Counted from the stretch's first letter, positions 54,000-63,156 are shown. The stretch is DNA of 64,000 nt from Lachnospiraceae bacterium (GCA_016284315.1 JAEEOO010000028.1:1-64000), one strand, 5' to 3'. The notes: generated by a model not told the origin, from the sequence alone. Translations and numbers: made by a program.

Positions 54000-54698
54000 T
54001 TATAACTGTGGAACAAGTGCGCGAACAAGCTTTGCACAATGCTCTGCTGCATGCTTTTCAAATGTAGGATAATCCATCTGTGCTGAATCGTCCGCTTTGT
54101 CGGAGATTGCTCTTAAGATCACAAAGGGAATTCCGTTTAAGTATGCGCCGTGTGCAATGGAAGCACCTTCCATTTCACAGCAGTCGCCCTTGAAATTCTC
54201 AATGAGCTTTTCTTTGATGTCCTTTGCGCAGATGAACTGGTCGCCGCTGACTACACGTCCAACAAGAGTGTGAAGTTCGGGAAGAACTTCTTTGCAAGTC
54301 TTTTCAGCAAGTTCGATCATCTTTTCATCGGCAGGGAATTCCCTGATACCAAGCTGAGGGACTTCGCCAAGAGCGTATCCAAAATTTGTGACATCAACGT
54401 CATGATGTACCGCAACCTTGGAAATAAGGATATCTCCGATATCCAATTTTGCGTTAAGGGATCCGGCAACACCGGTGTTAATGATATGAGTAACCTCGAA
54501 AATATCGGAAAGGATCTGGACGCAAAGAGCTGCGTTTACTTTTCCGATTCCGCTTCTTACAACTACGATCTCTGCGCCGTCAAGAGTTCCTTCGTTGAAC
54601 TCCATGTTTGCTTTGGTGATGACTCTTGTAACGTTCATCTGTTTCTTTAATGTGTCAACTTCGAGCTCCATTGCTCCGATAATTCCGATCTTACTCAT
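54000..54698 (-). CDS. mtnN: 5'-methylthioadenosine/S-adenosylhomocysteine nucleosidase
   Basis: This 232-aa enzyme hydrolyses SAH and MTA. It has IIGAMELEVDTLKKQM at the start, the catalytic region SGIGKVNAALCVQ, VSGDQFI, CCEMEGASIAH and RAISDKADDS. Its product S-ribosylhomocysteine feeds luxS, the preceding gene. The ATG at 54698 is preferred to the one 2 codons earlier since it leaves GAAAGG at good spacing. Confidence 0.96.
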   Translation of the reverse strand: MSKIGIIGAMELEVDTLKKQMNVTRVITKANMEFNEGTLDGAEIVVVRSGIGKVNAALCVQILSDIFEVTHIINTGVAGSLNAKLDIGDILISKVAVHHDVDVTNFGYALGEVPQLGIREFPADEKMIELAEKTCKEVLPELHTLVGRVVSGDQFICAKDIKEKLIENFKGDCCEMEGASIAHGAYLNGIPFVILRAISDKADDSAQMDYPTFEKHAAEHCAKLVRALVPQL

Positions 54699-54714
54699 AG
54701 GCATTTTCCTTTCA

Positions 54715-54749
54715 AAATAAAATCCACCGGCCTGTTACAAAGCCGGTGG
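54715..54749 (-). terminator. Terminator between luxS and mtnN
   Basis: CCACCGGC and GCCGGTGG form an 8-bp stem followed by ATTTTATTTTG on minus. mtnN transcription therefore may need read-through or its own promoter. Confidence 0.8.
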
Positions 54750-54774
54750 GGTTAAAATAGTCTCTTTATCCGTT

Positions 54775-55254
54775 TTACTGAGGATATACCAGCCTGTCTT
54801 CTCCGATTCCGTATAAAACATTATCAAGATACCTGGCAGCAAGATAGTTTGCCATTCCAAGATTCATGTCAAGATAGTTTCCGCAATCCTTGGGTGAAGC
54901 GCCGGGCACATCTCCCTTAAAATCTCTAATAAATTCATACATCTCGACCATAAGAGGAACGATATCCTTGGACTCATAATCCCCTGCAAGGAGGAGGTAG
55001 AATCCGGTACGGCATCCCATAGGTCCAAAGTATACGGTCTTATCCTTATACTGAGGGTGGTTCCTTAAAAAGGTAGCCGCAAGGTGCTCGATGGTATGCA
55101 TCTCAGCAGTGTTCATAACAGGCTCCTCGTTGGGGCTTGTCATTCTAAGATCGAAGGTGGTGATGGTCTCAGCACCAACATGATCTTTTCTGGAGACATA
55201 TACTCCGGGCTGTAACTTGATATGGTCAATTGTAAAGCTGGCTATTTTTTCCAT
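54775..55254 (-). CDS. luxS: S-ribosylhomocysteine lyase (AI-2 synthesis)
   Basis: This 159-aa enzyme cleaves S-ribosylhomocysteine to homocysteine and the AI-2 precursor. The metal ligands are seen in MHTIEHLAATF and in the cysteine of GASPKDCGNY, and the catalytic cysteine in GPMGCRTGFYLLL. It is full length. Together with mtnN it completes detoxification of SAH. Confidence 0.97.
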   Translation of the reverse strand: MEKIASFTIDHIKLQPGVYVSRKDHVGAETITTFDLRMTSPNEEPVMNTAEMHTIEHLAATFLRNHPQYKDKTVYFGPMGCRTGFYLLLAGDYESKDIVPLMVEMYEFIRDFKGDVPGASPKDCGNYLDMNLGMANYLAARYLDNVLYGIGEDRLVYPQ

Positions 55255-55267
55255 TTTGAATCCTTAA

Positions 55268-56014
55268 TTACTTTTTATCATCAGCAGGCTTAACAGCAAC
55301 AGGTCTCTTGAAAGCGGGCTTAACGGTAGCTGCTGCGGCTGCAACGGTCTCTTTAACTGCCTTTGCTGCAACATCTGCAGTTTCTTTAGCTCCCTTTGCT
55401 GCGGTATCAGCGGTAACCTTAGCGGTTTCCTTAGCTACTCCGGCTACTTTCTTGGTCTCCTCGGTTGCCTTCTTTGCTACTTTCTTTGTTTCTGCAGTAG
55501 CTTTCTTTGCTACCTTCTTGGTTTCTTTCTTAGTATCGGCAGCTACCTTCTTTGCAGTCTCGGTAGCCTTCTTGGTTGCTTTCTTGGTCTCGGCCTCAGC
55601 CTTCTTAGCAACCTTCTTGGTTTCTGCGGTAGCTTTCTTTGCTACCTTCTTGGTTTCCTCTGCAGCCTTCTTAACTGCTTTCTTTGCTGCACTTACTGTA
55701 CGAAGTGAGAGGATCTTGTTGGCAACCTCTACATTGCCGGCAACGGTGTATTTCTGTGCTGCGTAAGCATCTGCGGGCTCAACTTTTCCGTCAACCACAT
55801 CAATGAGAACTTTTGAATCGATGTCAACAAGAGCATCGTTATCATAGTAATCATAGGGCTGAACATTGAACTTTCCTTCGGAAACCTCAATATAGAAAGC
55901 GCCTTCTCCCTCTCCTTTTACATTGATCTGAATGGCTTTGTGACCGTCAACGTCCCAGCCTTCAGCCTTTGCGTATGCTTTCTGCACCTTTTCAACAATC
56001 TTTTCGTAAGTCAT
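55268..56014 (-). CDS. SCP2-like domain protein with Lys/Ala/Thr-rich LEA/H1-like tail
   Basis: The ATG at 56014 follows AAGGAGG and gives 248 aa. Residues about 1-105 resemble an SCP2 sterol-carrier fold (HKAIQINVKGEGEGAFYIEVSEGKFNV to DALVDIDSKVLIDVVDGKVEPADAYAAQKYTVAGN). About 105-225 is ETKKVAKKAT-type repeats with the 11-residue look of LEA/apolipoprotein proteins and H1 tails. The SCP2 call is moderate. A basic tail joined to a possible lipid-binding fold could bind nucleic acid or the membrane surface. It sits just upstream of luxS; the reverse-strand ORF 55308..55766 is a shadow. Confidence 0.75.
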   Translation of the reverse strand: MTYEKIVEKVQKAYAKAEGWDVDGHKAIQINVKGEGEGAFYIEVSEGKFNVQPYDYYDNDALVDIDSKVLIDVVDGKVEPADAYAAQKYTVAGNVEVANKILSLRTVSAAKKAVKKAAEETKKVAKKATAETKKVAKKAEAETKKATKKATETAKKVAADTKKETKKVAKKATAETKKVAKKATEETKKVAGVAKETAKVTADTAAKGAKETADVAAKAVKETVAAAAATVKPAFKRPVAVKPADDKK

Positions 56015-56161
56015 TTTTTCCTCCTTAAATCCATCTTTAAAACTCGTAATTCTAAAAACATACATTAAGAACAAAATAAAGAACAAACAAACTATTCACA
56101 TTATAATGCCAAGTTTCTTCAAATACAACAAATAATAGCGAGAAAATTTGTATATTTATAC

Positions 56162-56194
56162 AAAAAAACTCCGACGATTTCCATCATCGGAGTT
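56162..56194 (-). terminator. Terminator after rubrerythrin
   Basis: ACTCCGA and TCGGAGT stem, followed by T7 on minus, beginning about 26 bp past the rubrerythrin stop. Confidence 0.9.
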
Positions 56195-56219
56195 TCCATA
56201 CACCCTTTAGGCGCATTAT

Positions 56220-56804
56220 TTATTTAAAATATCTGTCCAAAAGGCCCTTCAAAGCCTTGCCGTGACGGGCTTCGTCACGTGCCATCTCATGAACTGTATC
56301 ATGAATAGCATCGAGATTGTTCTTCTTAGCACACTTTGCAAGATCGGTCTTGCCCTGGGTCGCACCGAATTCGCAATCAACTCTCCATGCAAGGTTATCC
56401 TTGGTTGAAGATGTCATCTTGGGCTCTAACTCGGAACCAAGCATCTCGGCAAACTTAGCTGCATGCTCTGCTTCCTCGAAAGCTGCCTTTTCCCAATAAA
56501 GGCCGATCTCGGGATATCCTTCTCTGTGAGCTACGCGAGCCATGCAAAGATACATTCCGACTTCTGAGCACTCGCCTTCAAAGTTAGCCTTGAGCTGCTC
56601 GAAGATATACTTCTTGTCTTCTTCGCTGATCTCTGAATTGTTTTTAACAGTGGTGGCATATACACCGAACTCGTGCTCAGCTGCAAGAGTAAGCTCGCCT
56701 TCAACTGCCTTGAATTTATCGCCGCTAACGTGGCAAATAGGGCATTCTGCGGGGGGATTATCACCCTCATGAACATATCCGCAAACAGGACATACATACT
56801 TCAT
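56220..56804 (-). CDS. Reverse-type rubrerythrin
   Basis: This 194-aa peroxide-reducing protein has an N-terminal rubredoxin domain (CPVCGYVHEGDNPPAECPICH) and a C-terminal di-iron ferritin-like domain (ANFEGECSEVGMYLCMARVAHREG; KAAFEEAEHAAKFAEML; DEARHGKALKGLL). The rubredoxin-first order is the reverse rubrerythrin arrangement found in strict anaerobes. The gene has its own promoter and terminator. Confidence 0.95.
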   Translation of the reverse strand: MKYVCPVCGYVHEGDNPPAECPICHVSGDKFKAVEGELTLAAEHEFGVYATTVKNNSEISEEDKKYIFEQLKANFEGECSEVGMYLCMARVAHREGYPEIGLYWEKAAFEEAEHAAKFAEMLGSELEPKMTSSTKDNLAWRVDCEFGATQGKTDLAKCAKKNNLDAIHDTVHEMARDEARHGKALKGLLDRYFK

Positions 56805-56859
56805 AGTCTTTTCCTCCGTTTACATTAGTCTGTGCAGTTGTAAATGCATCTAACTTAAG

Positions 56860-56886
56860 ATTATACTGTCCCGGTTTCCACGTCAA
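56860..56886 (-). promoter_or_regulatory. Possible promoter of rubrerythrin
   Basis: On minus, TATAAT (56865-56860) is preceded by TTGACG (56886-56881). The 15-bp spacer is short for sigmaA. The 56887-57099 stretch otherwise holds only the upstream region of the histidine kinase, with TATACT near 57020. Confidence 0.45.
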
Positions 56887-57099
56887 CCTAATCTTGGTTA
56901 GCGGCAACTACCAAATAACCATTGTGTACATAGTTTCCTTGATCTTCCACATTTAATTGTGAAATTATTTTATAAATTTTTAAGACTTATTTTCTTCGAT
57001 TTTTAACTCCTTGTGATATACTCATCAATAGAAACGGCAATTAACACAGAGTTTTTAGCCACCCGAAAATTCGAATTTTAAAAAACGGTGATCTGAAAT

Positions 57100-58197
57100 A
57101 TGAAGATAAAAACCAAAATAATCGTGGCTTGTATTATTTCAATCGTAGTTCCGCTTCTGTTTATGTTACTGGCCTTCCTTGGAATAGGTCGTTTCCTCGG
57201 CGGAATCACACCGGAGATGAAATTCACCTTTGACCAGCTGACAAAGCACTGGCTCATAGACCTTTTGATCGCATGTATCGTCATCATGGTCATGACGGGC
57301 CTTCTTGTTTCCACCTGGATAAGGCGAGGCATTTACGAACCGGTCAGTAAGCTGAACGAAGCCATGAACAAGATCCGCGAAGGTGATTATACATATATTC
57401 TTGAATCCAACGCCGAGAACGAGTTCGGTGATCTTTACAGAAACTATGAAGACATGCGCATGCGGCTTCAGGAAACCTGTGAAGAACGAGTCCGTCAGGA
57501 AGAAAAGAACCGTGAGCTTGTGAGCAATATCTCTCACGACCTTAAAACTCCCATAACCGCCATCAAGGGTTATGCCGAAGGAATCCTCGACGGAATATGT
57601 ACCACCCCGGAAAAGACCACGAAATACGTTCGTACCATATACAATAAAGCAGTTGATATGGACAGGCTCATAAACGAGCTTACTACTTATTCTAATGTAG
57701 ACAACGACAGGATACCTTACAAGTTCTTAAGGATCAGCATTACCGATTACTTCAACGACTGTATCGAAGAGATCGGACTTGACCTTGAGCAGCGAGGCAT
57801 CGAATACACTTACACCTGCATGGTTTCCCCCGATACATTGGTTATCGCCGATCCCGAGCAGCTTAAGAAAGTAATTAACAACATTATCAGCAATTCCATT
57901 AAATACATCGACAAGCCCCAGGGCAAGATCGATATAAGGCTCCTTGATCAGAACGATTCCGTTATGGTTGAGATTGAGGACAACGGTCGCGGAATTGCAC
58001 AGCAGGATCTTCCCAAGATCTTTGAGAGATTCTACAGAACCGACTCCTCCCGAAATTCCGCACAGGGCGGCAGCGGCATCGGTCTTTCGATCGTTAAGAA
58101 GATCATCGAGGACCACGGCGGATACATCTGGGCTACCAGTAAAGAAGGCGAAAGCACCTGTATGCACTTTGTACTTAGAAAATATATGGAACTTTAA
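57100..58197 (+). CDS. Membrane sensor histidine kinase
   Basis: This 365-aa kinase has two membrane segments (about residues 7-30 and 48-68) around a very short extracytoplasmic loop, a HAMP domain (about 70-120), the H-box ELVSNISHDLKTPITAIKGYAEGI, and the ATP-binding N, G1, F and G2 boxes (VINNIISNSIKY, EIEDNGRGIAQQDLPKIFERFYRTD, GGSGIGLSIVKKIIEDHGG). The short loop suggests intramembrane sensing of cell envelope stress, as in BceS-like kinases, but no transporter is adjacent. It is followed 24 bp later by its regulator. Confidence 0.94.
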   Translation: MKIKTKIIVACIISIVVPLLFMLLAFLGIGRFLGGITPEMKFTFDQLTKHWLIDLLIACIVIMVMTGLLVSTWIRRGIYEPVSKLNEAMNKIREGDYTYILESNAENEFGDLYRNYEDMRMRLQETCEERVRQEEKNRELVSNISHDLKTPITAIKGYAEGILDGICTTPEKTTKYVRTIYNKAVDMDRLINELTTYSNVDNDRIPYKFLRISITDYFNDCIEEIGLDLEQRGIEYTYTCMVSPDTLVIADPEQLKKVINNIISNSIKYIDKPQGKIDIRLLDQNDSVMVEIEDNGRGIAQQDLPKIFERFYRTDSSRNSAQGGSGIGLSIVKKIIEDHGGYIWATSKEGESTCMHFVLRKYMEL

Positions 58198-58221
58198 ATA
58201 CTTACGACTGGAGATGACTGT

Positions 58222-58917
58222 ATGAGCAAGATTTTAATCATTGAAGATGAAGCAGATATCGCAAATCTTGAAAAAGATTATCTCGAGATGAGCGATTATG
58301 AAGTTGATGTTTGCAATACCGGTTTAAAGGGACTTGAGGCTGCTAAGAATAATGAATATGACCTTGTAGTACTTGACCTTATGCTTCCCGAGATGGACGG
58401 CTTTGAGGTATGCAAAGAGATCCGTAAAGAGATCAATATTCCCATTATCATGGTTTCCGCAAAGAAGGATGACATAGACAAGATCAGAGGCCTCGGCCTT
58501 GGTGCTGATGACTATATGACAAAGCCCTTCAGCCCCAGCGAGCTTGTAGCAAGAGTTAAGGCCCACCTTTCAAGATATGACAGGCTTGTCAGCGCCGGTC
58601 AGCAGAAGACTCAGAACGATATCATCGAGATCAGAGGCCTTAGGATTGACAAGACAGCCCGCCGCGTATTTATCGAGGGCGAAGAAAAGCCTTTCACCAC
58701 CAAGGAGTTTGATCTTTTAACATTCCTTGCCGAGAATCCTAACCACGTATTTACCAAGGAAGAGCTTTTCAGAAGGATCTGGGACATGGAATCAATTGGT
58801 GATATCGCAACCGTTACGGTTCACATCAAGAAGATTCGTGAAAAGATTGAGAAAGACAACGCAAATCCCGATTACATCGAAACGATCTGGGGCGTTGGCT
58901 ATAGATTTAAAGTATAA
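58222..58917 (+). CDS. OmpR/PhoB-family response regulator
   Basis: This 231-aa regulator has a receiver domain with the phospho-acceptor Asp52 (YDLVVLDLMLPEMDG), the acidic pocket (IIEDEADI), the conserved Lys in DDYMTKPFSPSELVARV, and a C-terminal winged helix (FTTKEFDLLTFLAENPNHVFTKEELFRRIWD). Its targets are unknown. It is the partner of the kinase encoded just upstream. Confidence 0.95.
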   Translation: MSKILIIEDEADIANLEKDYLEMSDYEVDVCNTGLKGLEAAKNNEYDLVVLDLMLPEMDGFEVCKEIRKEINIPIIMVSAKKDDIDKIRGLGLGADDYMTKPFSPSELVARVKAHLSRYDRLVSAGQQKTQNDIIEIRGLRIDKTARRVFIEGEEKPFTTKEFDLLTFLAENPNHVFTKEELFRRIWDMESIGDIATVTVHIKKIREKIEKDNANPDYIETIWGVGYRFKV

Positions 58918-58962
58918 TGCTTAAACCTTAGGGACATTAAAAGCATTATCTCCTGCAAAAAC

Positions 58963-59003
58963 AAAGAGTATCGTGACCTTCTGATCACGATACTCTTTTA
59001 TAT
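58963..59003. terminator. Bidirectional terminator between convergent genes
   Basis: AAAGAGTATCGTGA and TCACGATACTCTTT form a 14-bp stem, flanked by T-rich sequence on both strands. It lies between the response regulator and the DUF3048 gene. Confidence 0.9.
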
Positions 59004-59026
59004 TGGTTAAAATTGTTCGATCTGAA

Positions 59027-60172
59027 TTACTGGATCACAAGTGAATCCCATGTATCATCGGGAACGATTCCGATGTAGGTTGTACCTGCGTTTAAGATAA
59101 TGTCATTTCCGTTTGCATCAAGGAAATGAGTGTTAGCCTCAAGGCTTGAATCCTTGTGCCAGGTGATAGGAACGCACTTACCATCGGTGATGTAATATCC
59201 TTCGCCGTCGCCGGTGATGTTGTACCACATGTATCCAAGTCCCCACTCACCGAAGGATGCCTTCTGAAGGATCACATTTCTGACACTGAGAACTTCTCCG
59301 GTCGCACCGTCTTTGTGAGCGTTGCCGTACTCGTAGTACTCATAAAGATTGGTATCGGCATTGTAGTGAAGCTCTGATGAGTTGTGAGGGAAAGGAAGTA
59401 CTATCTTCTTGGTAGCATCCTTTGTATAAAGGTAATCATTTCCGTCAAGTGCGCACTCCTCAGTAAACTGGAAGTGAGGGCCGGTGTAATATTTGGTGTA
59501 CTCTGAAGAAATAGTGGTTGAGTTCTTGAGGTACTTCTGAAGGTCTGTCTGAGTAATGTACTCGGTGAACTCTCTTGCCTTACCGTTGTCGATACGGGCA
59601 AATACACCGCTGATATTGTCTATGCTTTCAGTTTTGATGTATTCATCGATGAATACTGCAGGACCGCCATCGTGGCAAAGAACTGCGTTCCACTCAGCTG
59701 CGAGAATACAGTTGGTAGTTCTTGTAGAACGGATACTACCCATTCTCTCGATGGATCCCCAGTCCTTCTGGATTACCATAAGTCTGGTTACACGGTTGTT
59801 CTCGGTGCTGTTCATCATCTCATAGATAACGTCGGCATCGTTGATTCCGTAATGGTCAAGAGCGGTAAGCTCGTTGTCTACCATTGCAGCGATAGGTCTC
59901 TGATTCTCAAGGCTTGCATCGATAAGACGTCCGGAAAGTTCATTATAAACGAATCCTTCGGGAGCATCCTCGTTCTTAAGGATCTTAATCTCCTTTGCGG
60001 TCTGCTCTGCTTCCTCTACCACAGGCTCAGTTACTTCCTCTGAGGGCTGCTCGATGGGAGTTGCCATTTCGTTTGCTGAATCAGGAGCAGGTGTTTCTGT
60101 TTTTGAGCAGCCTGCAAATGCTGATACTGCAAGTGCTGCACAAAGCATCATAGTTACTACTTTTTTCTTCAT
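59027..60172 (-). CDS. DUF3048 lipoprotein (YerB-like)
   Basis: This 381-aa exported lipoprotein has signal and lipobox (AALAVSAFAGCSKTE), an acidic linker, and a DUF3048 body: RPIAAMVDNELTALDHYGINDADVIYEMMNSTENNRVTRLMVIQKDWGSIERMGSIRSTRTT, then HDGGPAVFIDEYI and the C-terminal GKCVPITWHKDSSLEANTHFLDANGNDIILNAGTTYIGIVP. Family members such as YerB lack an assigned function. The protein is full length. Confidence 0.92.
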   Translation of the reverse strand: MKKKVVTMMLCAALAVSAFAGCSKTETPAPDSANEMATPIEQPSEEVTEPVVEEAEQTAKEIKILKNEDAPEGFVYNELSGRLIDASLENQRPIAAMVDNELTALDHYGINDADVIYEMMNSTENNRVTRLMVIQKDWGSIERMGSIRSTRTTNCILAAEWNAVLCHDGGPAVFIDEYIKTESIDNISGVFARIDNGKAREFTEYITQTDLQKYLKNSTTISSEYTKYYTGPHFQFTEECALDGNDYLYTKDATKKIVLPFPHNSSELHYNADTNLYEYYEYGNAHKDGATGEVLSVRNVILQKASFGEWGLGYMWYNITGDGEGYYITDGKCVPITWHKDSSLEANTHFLDANGNDIILNAGTTYIGIVPDDTWDSLVIQ

Positions 60173-60186
60173 AATATTTCCCTTCT

Positions 60187-60558
60187 CTATTTTCCTTTAC
60201 CGTATGCTACCAGGACTACGCCAATAATGATAATGCACATTCCAAGGATTTTCTTTTTTGTTATCTTCTCGCCGAGAAGCCTGTTGGACAAGAACATTGT
60301 CCATATATATGTCAAGGATCCGAGGGGAAGCACCATCGCATAGGGTAACATCTTAAGAAGTATGATGTTTTCTCCGGCTGCAATGACATACATAATTCCG
60401 CCAAGATAAAAGAATGGCGAAATTAACATTCGAAGTTTGTTTCCGCCTTCGCCCGGCGAAGATTTCTTGAGGAAATAACTCGCGAGGGAAGAGATAAATG
60501 TGGAGGTCAAAAGCACCACCACTACGATGATGATATCCTTAGTTGACAGGGGTGTCAT
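60187..60558 (-). CDS. Half-size EamA/SMR-like membrane protein, second of a pair
   Basis: This 123-aa protein has four hydrophobic segments: IIIVVVVLLTSTFISSLASYFL, ISPFFYLGGIMYVIAAG, MLPYAMVLPLGSLTYIWTMFL and KILGMCIIIIGVVLVAYG. It resembles one half of an EamA/DMT transporter and is coupled to an upstream four-segment partner by a 20-bp overlap, so a heterodimer is likely, as in ArnE/ArnF or paired SMR proteins. The cargo is unknown. Confidence 0.82.
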   Translation of the reverse strand: MTPLSTKDIIIVVVVLLTSTFISSLASYFLKKSSPGEGGNKLRMLISPFFYLGGIMYVIAAGENIILLKMLPYAMVLPLGSLTYIWTMFLSNRLLGEKITKKKILGMCIIIIGVVLVAYGKGK

Positions 60559-60946
60559 TCTTACTGCTACCTCCTATCACTATTACTCCGGCAATTACCA
60601 CGAAGATTCCAACAACGGTGATCCATGAGATCTTCTCGGTAGGAATAAAGATAGCCGAGAGGATAAGAGCAAATACATAGCTCATGGAGTTGATGGGCTG
60701 GAGGACTGAAAGTTCTCCGTATCCGAGACCGATGGTCATGACCACCGCGCCAACGGCATATACCAGGAATCCGGGCAACACCTTTAAAAACAACATCCAA
60801 ACTCCGTAAAAACCTTGGGAGAAGGTAAGTGCAAGATCAAGGTTCTCCATTGGTTTCTTCCAGAGGAGCTGGCCGAGGGCCAGGCTAAATGCGGAAATAA
60901 GCAAAAGGATGATGCCTTTTCCGTTTCTTTTTAATGATTCTATCAT
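60539..60946 (-). CDS. Half-size EamA/SMR-like membrane protein, first of a pair
   Basis: This 135-aa protein also has four hydrophobic segments (IILLLISAFSLALGQLLW, MLFLKVLPGFLVYAVGAVVMTIGLGYG, VLQPINSMSYVFALILSAIF, ITVVGIFVVIAGVIVIGG). The PINSMSYVF loop is EamA-like. Its stop overlaps the start of the second half by 20 bp. It follows the dehydrogenase-side intergenic gap; together the pair is a split two-domain transporter. Confidence 0.82.
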   Translation of the reverse strand: MIESLKRNGKGIILLLISAFSLALGQLLWKKPMENLDLALTFSQGFYGVWMLFLKVLPGFLVYAVGAVVMTIGLGYGELSVLQPINSMSYVFALILSAIFIPTEKISWITVVGIFVVIAGVIVIGGSSKNDTPVN

Positions 60947-60976
60947 TTTTAACTCCTGAATATCAGACGTACTGAA

Positions 60977-61936
60977 CTAATTTACAACATTAATGGGACT
61001 TCCGTCAAGGAAGGCCTTTATGTTGTCGTAAACGCCCTGCACGCATCTCATTCTGGCCTCAACGCTGCCCCATGCAAGGTGAGGGGTAATGATGAGTTTG
61101 TTGGAATCCTTGATCTTTGAAAGAGGATTTGAAAGCTGTAAAGGTTCTTTCTCAAGGACGTCCAGTCCCGCTGCTTTGATCTCACCGGCTTCAAGAGCTT
61201 CGTAAAGGTCGGTGTTGTTTACAACCGGTCCGCGGGCAACGTTTATAAGGATGGCGGATTTCTTCATCTTCTTAAGGGCATCCGCATCAATGAAGTTTCT
61301 TGTAATATCGCTCAAAGGACAGTGAAGGGAAAGGAAATCGCTCTCTCTTAAAAGCGTATCCTTGTCGACTCTCTCGTACTCGGTAACGGCGCTCTTTCCG
61401 GTAACGGAATGGAAGATAACTCTGCATCCAAAGGCCGTAGCGATCCGGGCAACTTTGCGTCCAATGTTACCCATTCCTGCGATTCCCCAAGTCTTGCCGG
61501 CAAGTTCATAGAAAGGGACACCGAAGTTGGAGAAGCGGTCCTGGGCGCTGTACTCACCGGATTTAACGTAATTGTCGTAGTGAGGCAGGCTCTGTGAAAG
61601 GGCAAGAGCCATGGTGAAGCTGTGCTGAGCCACCATGTCGGTGCAATAATTTACTACATTGCATACAGGAATATTCCTGCTTCTTAAATAAGCAAGGTCA
61701 CAGTTGTCATAGCCTGTGGCAAACTCGCAGATGAGCTTAACATTTGCGGCATCCTTAAGGCTGTTCTCGTTCATGGGGGACTTGTTAGCCACCACGATAT
61801 CTGCATCCTTAACTCTCTCCGCTACTTCCTCGGGAGTAACGGTATTGGGATAGCAGATGACCTCGCCAAGATCGTTAAAGCAGTCAACCGGGATGTCCGG
61901 GCCGACGCTGTTTCTTTCCAATACGACGATTTTCAT
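60977..61936 (-). CDS. D-2-hydroxyacid dehydrogenase
   Basis: This 319-aa NAD-dependent enzyme has the Rossmann loop TWGIAGMGNIGRKVARIATAFGCRV, the catalytic Arg in NVARGPVVN, Glu in LDVLEKEP and His in IITPHLAWGSVEARMR. It interconverts 2-oxo and D-2-hydroxy acids; the substrate (glycerate, phosphoglycerate or lactate type) is not clear. It ends upstream of the EamA pair and is divergent from murG. Confidence 0.93.
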   Translation of the reverse strand: MKIVVLERNSVGPDIPVDCFNDLGEVICYPNTVTPEEVAERVKDADIVVANKSPMNENSLKDAANVKLICEFATGYDNCDLAYLRSRNIPVCNVVNYCTDMVAQHSFTMALALSQSLPHYDNYVKSGEYSAQDRFSNFGVPFYELAGKTWGIAGMGNIGRKVARIATAFGCRVIFHSVTGKSAVTEYERVDKDTLLRESDFLSLHCPLSDITRNFIDADALKKMKKSAILINVARGPVVNNTDLYEALEAGEIKAAGLDVLEKEPLQLSNPLSKIKDSNKLIITPHLAWGSVEARMRCVQGVYDNIKAFLDGSPINVVN

Positions 61937-62091
61937 AGTCGTTCCTCAAATTGTGTCCATTAATTTTCAGTATACAAAATGTGGTATTAAACCTCCTACA
62001 TTTTATCAAAGAGATATGGCAAATTCAATATCATGGTGCTACAATCTAAATTAATTAATAAAAACTTAAACTTTTTAATAAAGGAAAAAAC

Positions 62092-63156
62092 ATGAAAAGA
62101 ATAGTACTCACGGGCGGTGGCACAGCAGGCCATGTTACGCCCAATCTCGCCCTTCTTCCCGCCCTTAAAGAAGCCGGTTTTGAAGTGGCTTATATCGGAT
62201 CATACAACGGCATTGAAAAGCAGCTCATCTCCGACTACGGAATCCCTTATACAGGAGTTGCCACAGGTAAGTTCCGTCGCTACTTAGATCCCAAGAATCT
62301 CTCCGATCCTTTCCGCGTTATCAAAGGGTACAACGAGGCAAAAAAATATTTAAAGCAGTTTAAGCCCGATGTTGTATTTTCAAAGGGTGGATTTGTCAGC
62401 GTTCCCGTTGTAAAAGCGGCGGCTGCCCTCAAGATCCCCTGCATCATTCACGAATCCGACATGACTCCCGGACTTGCAAACAAACTTTGCTACGGTTCAG
62501 CAAAGAAGATCTGCTGTAACTTCCCCGAGACATTTAATTCACTTCCCGCAAGCAAGGCAGTTCTTACAGGTACTCCCATCCGCGACGAACTCTTTACCGG
62601 CGACGCTAAAAAAGGACGCGAACTTTGCGGTTTCGGCGATGATAAGCCCGTGCTTATGATAACCGGTGGTTCTCTCGGGGCAATGGCGGTTAACCAGGCT
62701 GTACGTGATGCTCTCCCCGAGCTTCTTGAGAAGTTTTATGTTGTTCATCTCTGCGGAAAGAACAAGGTAGATAACATGCTCCTTACCGTTGAAGGCTATA
62801 AGCAGTTTGATTATGTTAAGGATGAAATGAAGGACCTCTTCGCAATGGCAGACGTTGTCATCTCCCGCGCCGGAGCAAATGCGATCTGTGAGATACTTGC
62901 TCTTAAAAAGCCCAATATTCTCATTCCTCTTCCTTCAAAGGCAAGCCGCGGTGACCAGCTTTTAAATGCAAAATCATTTGAGGCTCAGGGCTATTCGGTT
63001 GTTCTTGATCAGGATGACCTTACGAAGAAGCTCATTGCAGATACTGTTAATGAAGTTTATGAAAACAGAGAGAAATATATAAAAACGATGGAGGGAAGCA
63101 GTCTTCATGACGCTATTCCCACCATCGTCGATCTTATCAAAGATTTAGCTAATTAA
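62092..63156 (+). CDS. murG: Undecaprenyl-PP-MurNAc-pentapeptide:UDP-GlcNAc transferase
   Basis: This 354-aa enzyme makes lipid II on the inner membrane face. It begins RIVLTGGGTAGHVTPNLALLPALKEAGFEV, with the C-terminal UDP-GlcNAc site MITGGSLGAMAVNQAVRDALPELLEKF and DVVISRAGANAICEILALKKPNILIPLP. It is full length. It stands alone here, outside the usual cell-wall cluster. A TACAAT -10 with TG lies about 60 bp upstream. Its end overlaps the convergent deacetylase by 8 bp. Confidence 0.97.
   Translation: MKRIVLTGGGTAGHVTPNLALLPALKEAGFEVAYIGSYNGIEKQLISDYGIPYTGVATGKFRRYLDPKNLSDPFRVIKGYNEAKKYLKQFKPDVVFSKGGFVSVPVVKAAAALKIPCIIHESDMTPGLANKLCYGSAKKICCNFPETFNSLPASKAVLTGTPIRDELFTGDAKKGRELCGFGDDKPVLMITGGSLGAMAVNQAVRDALPELLEKFYVVHLCGKNKVDNMLLTVEGYKQFDYVKDEMKDLFAMADVVISRAGANAICEILALKKPNILIPLPSKASRGDQLLNAKSFEAQGYSVVLDQDDLTKKLIADTVNEVYENREKYIKTMEGSSLHDAIPTIVDLIKDLAN

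Noticed and set aside
55308-55766. 152-aa ORF opposite the SCP2-tail gene
   Set aside because: Same repeat-shadow effect, with no SD and low-complexity composition.
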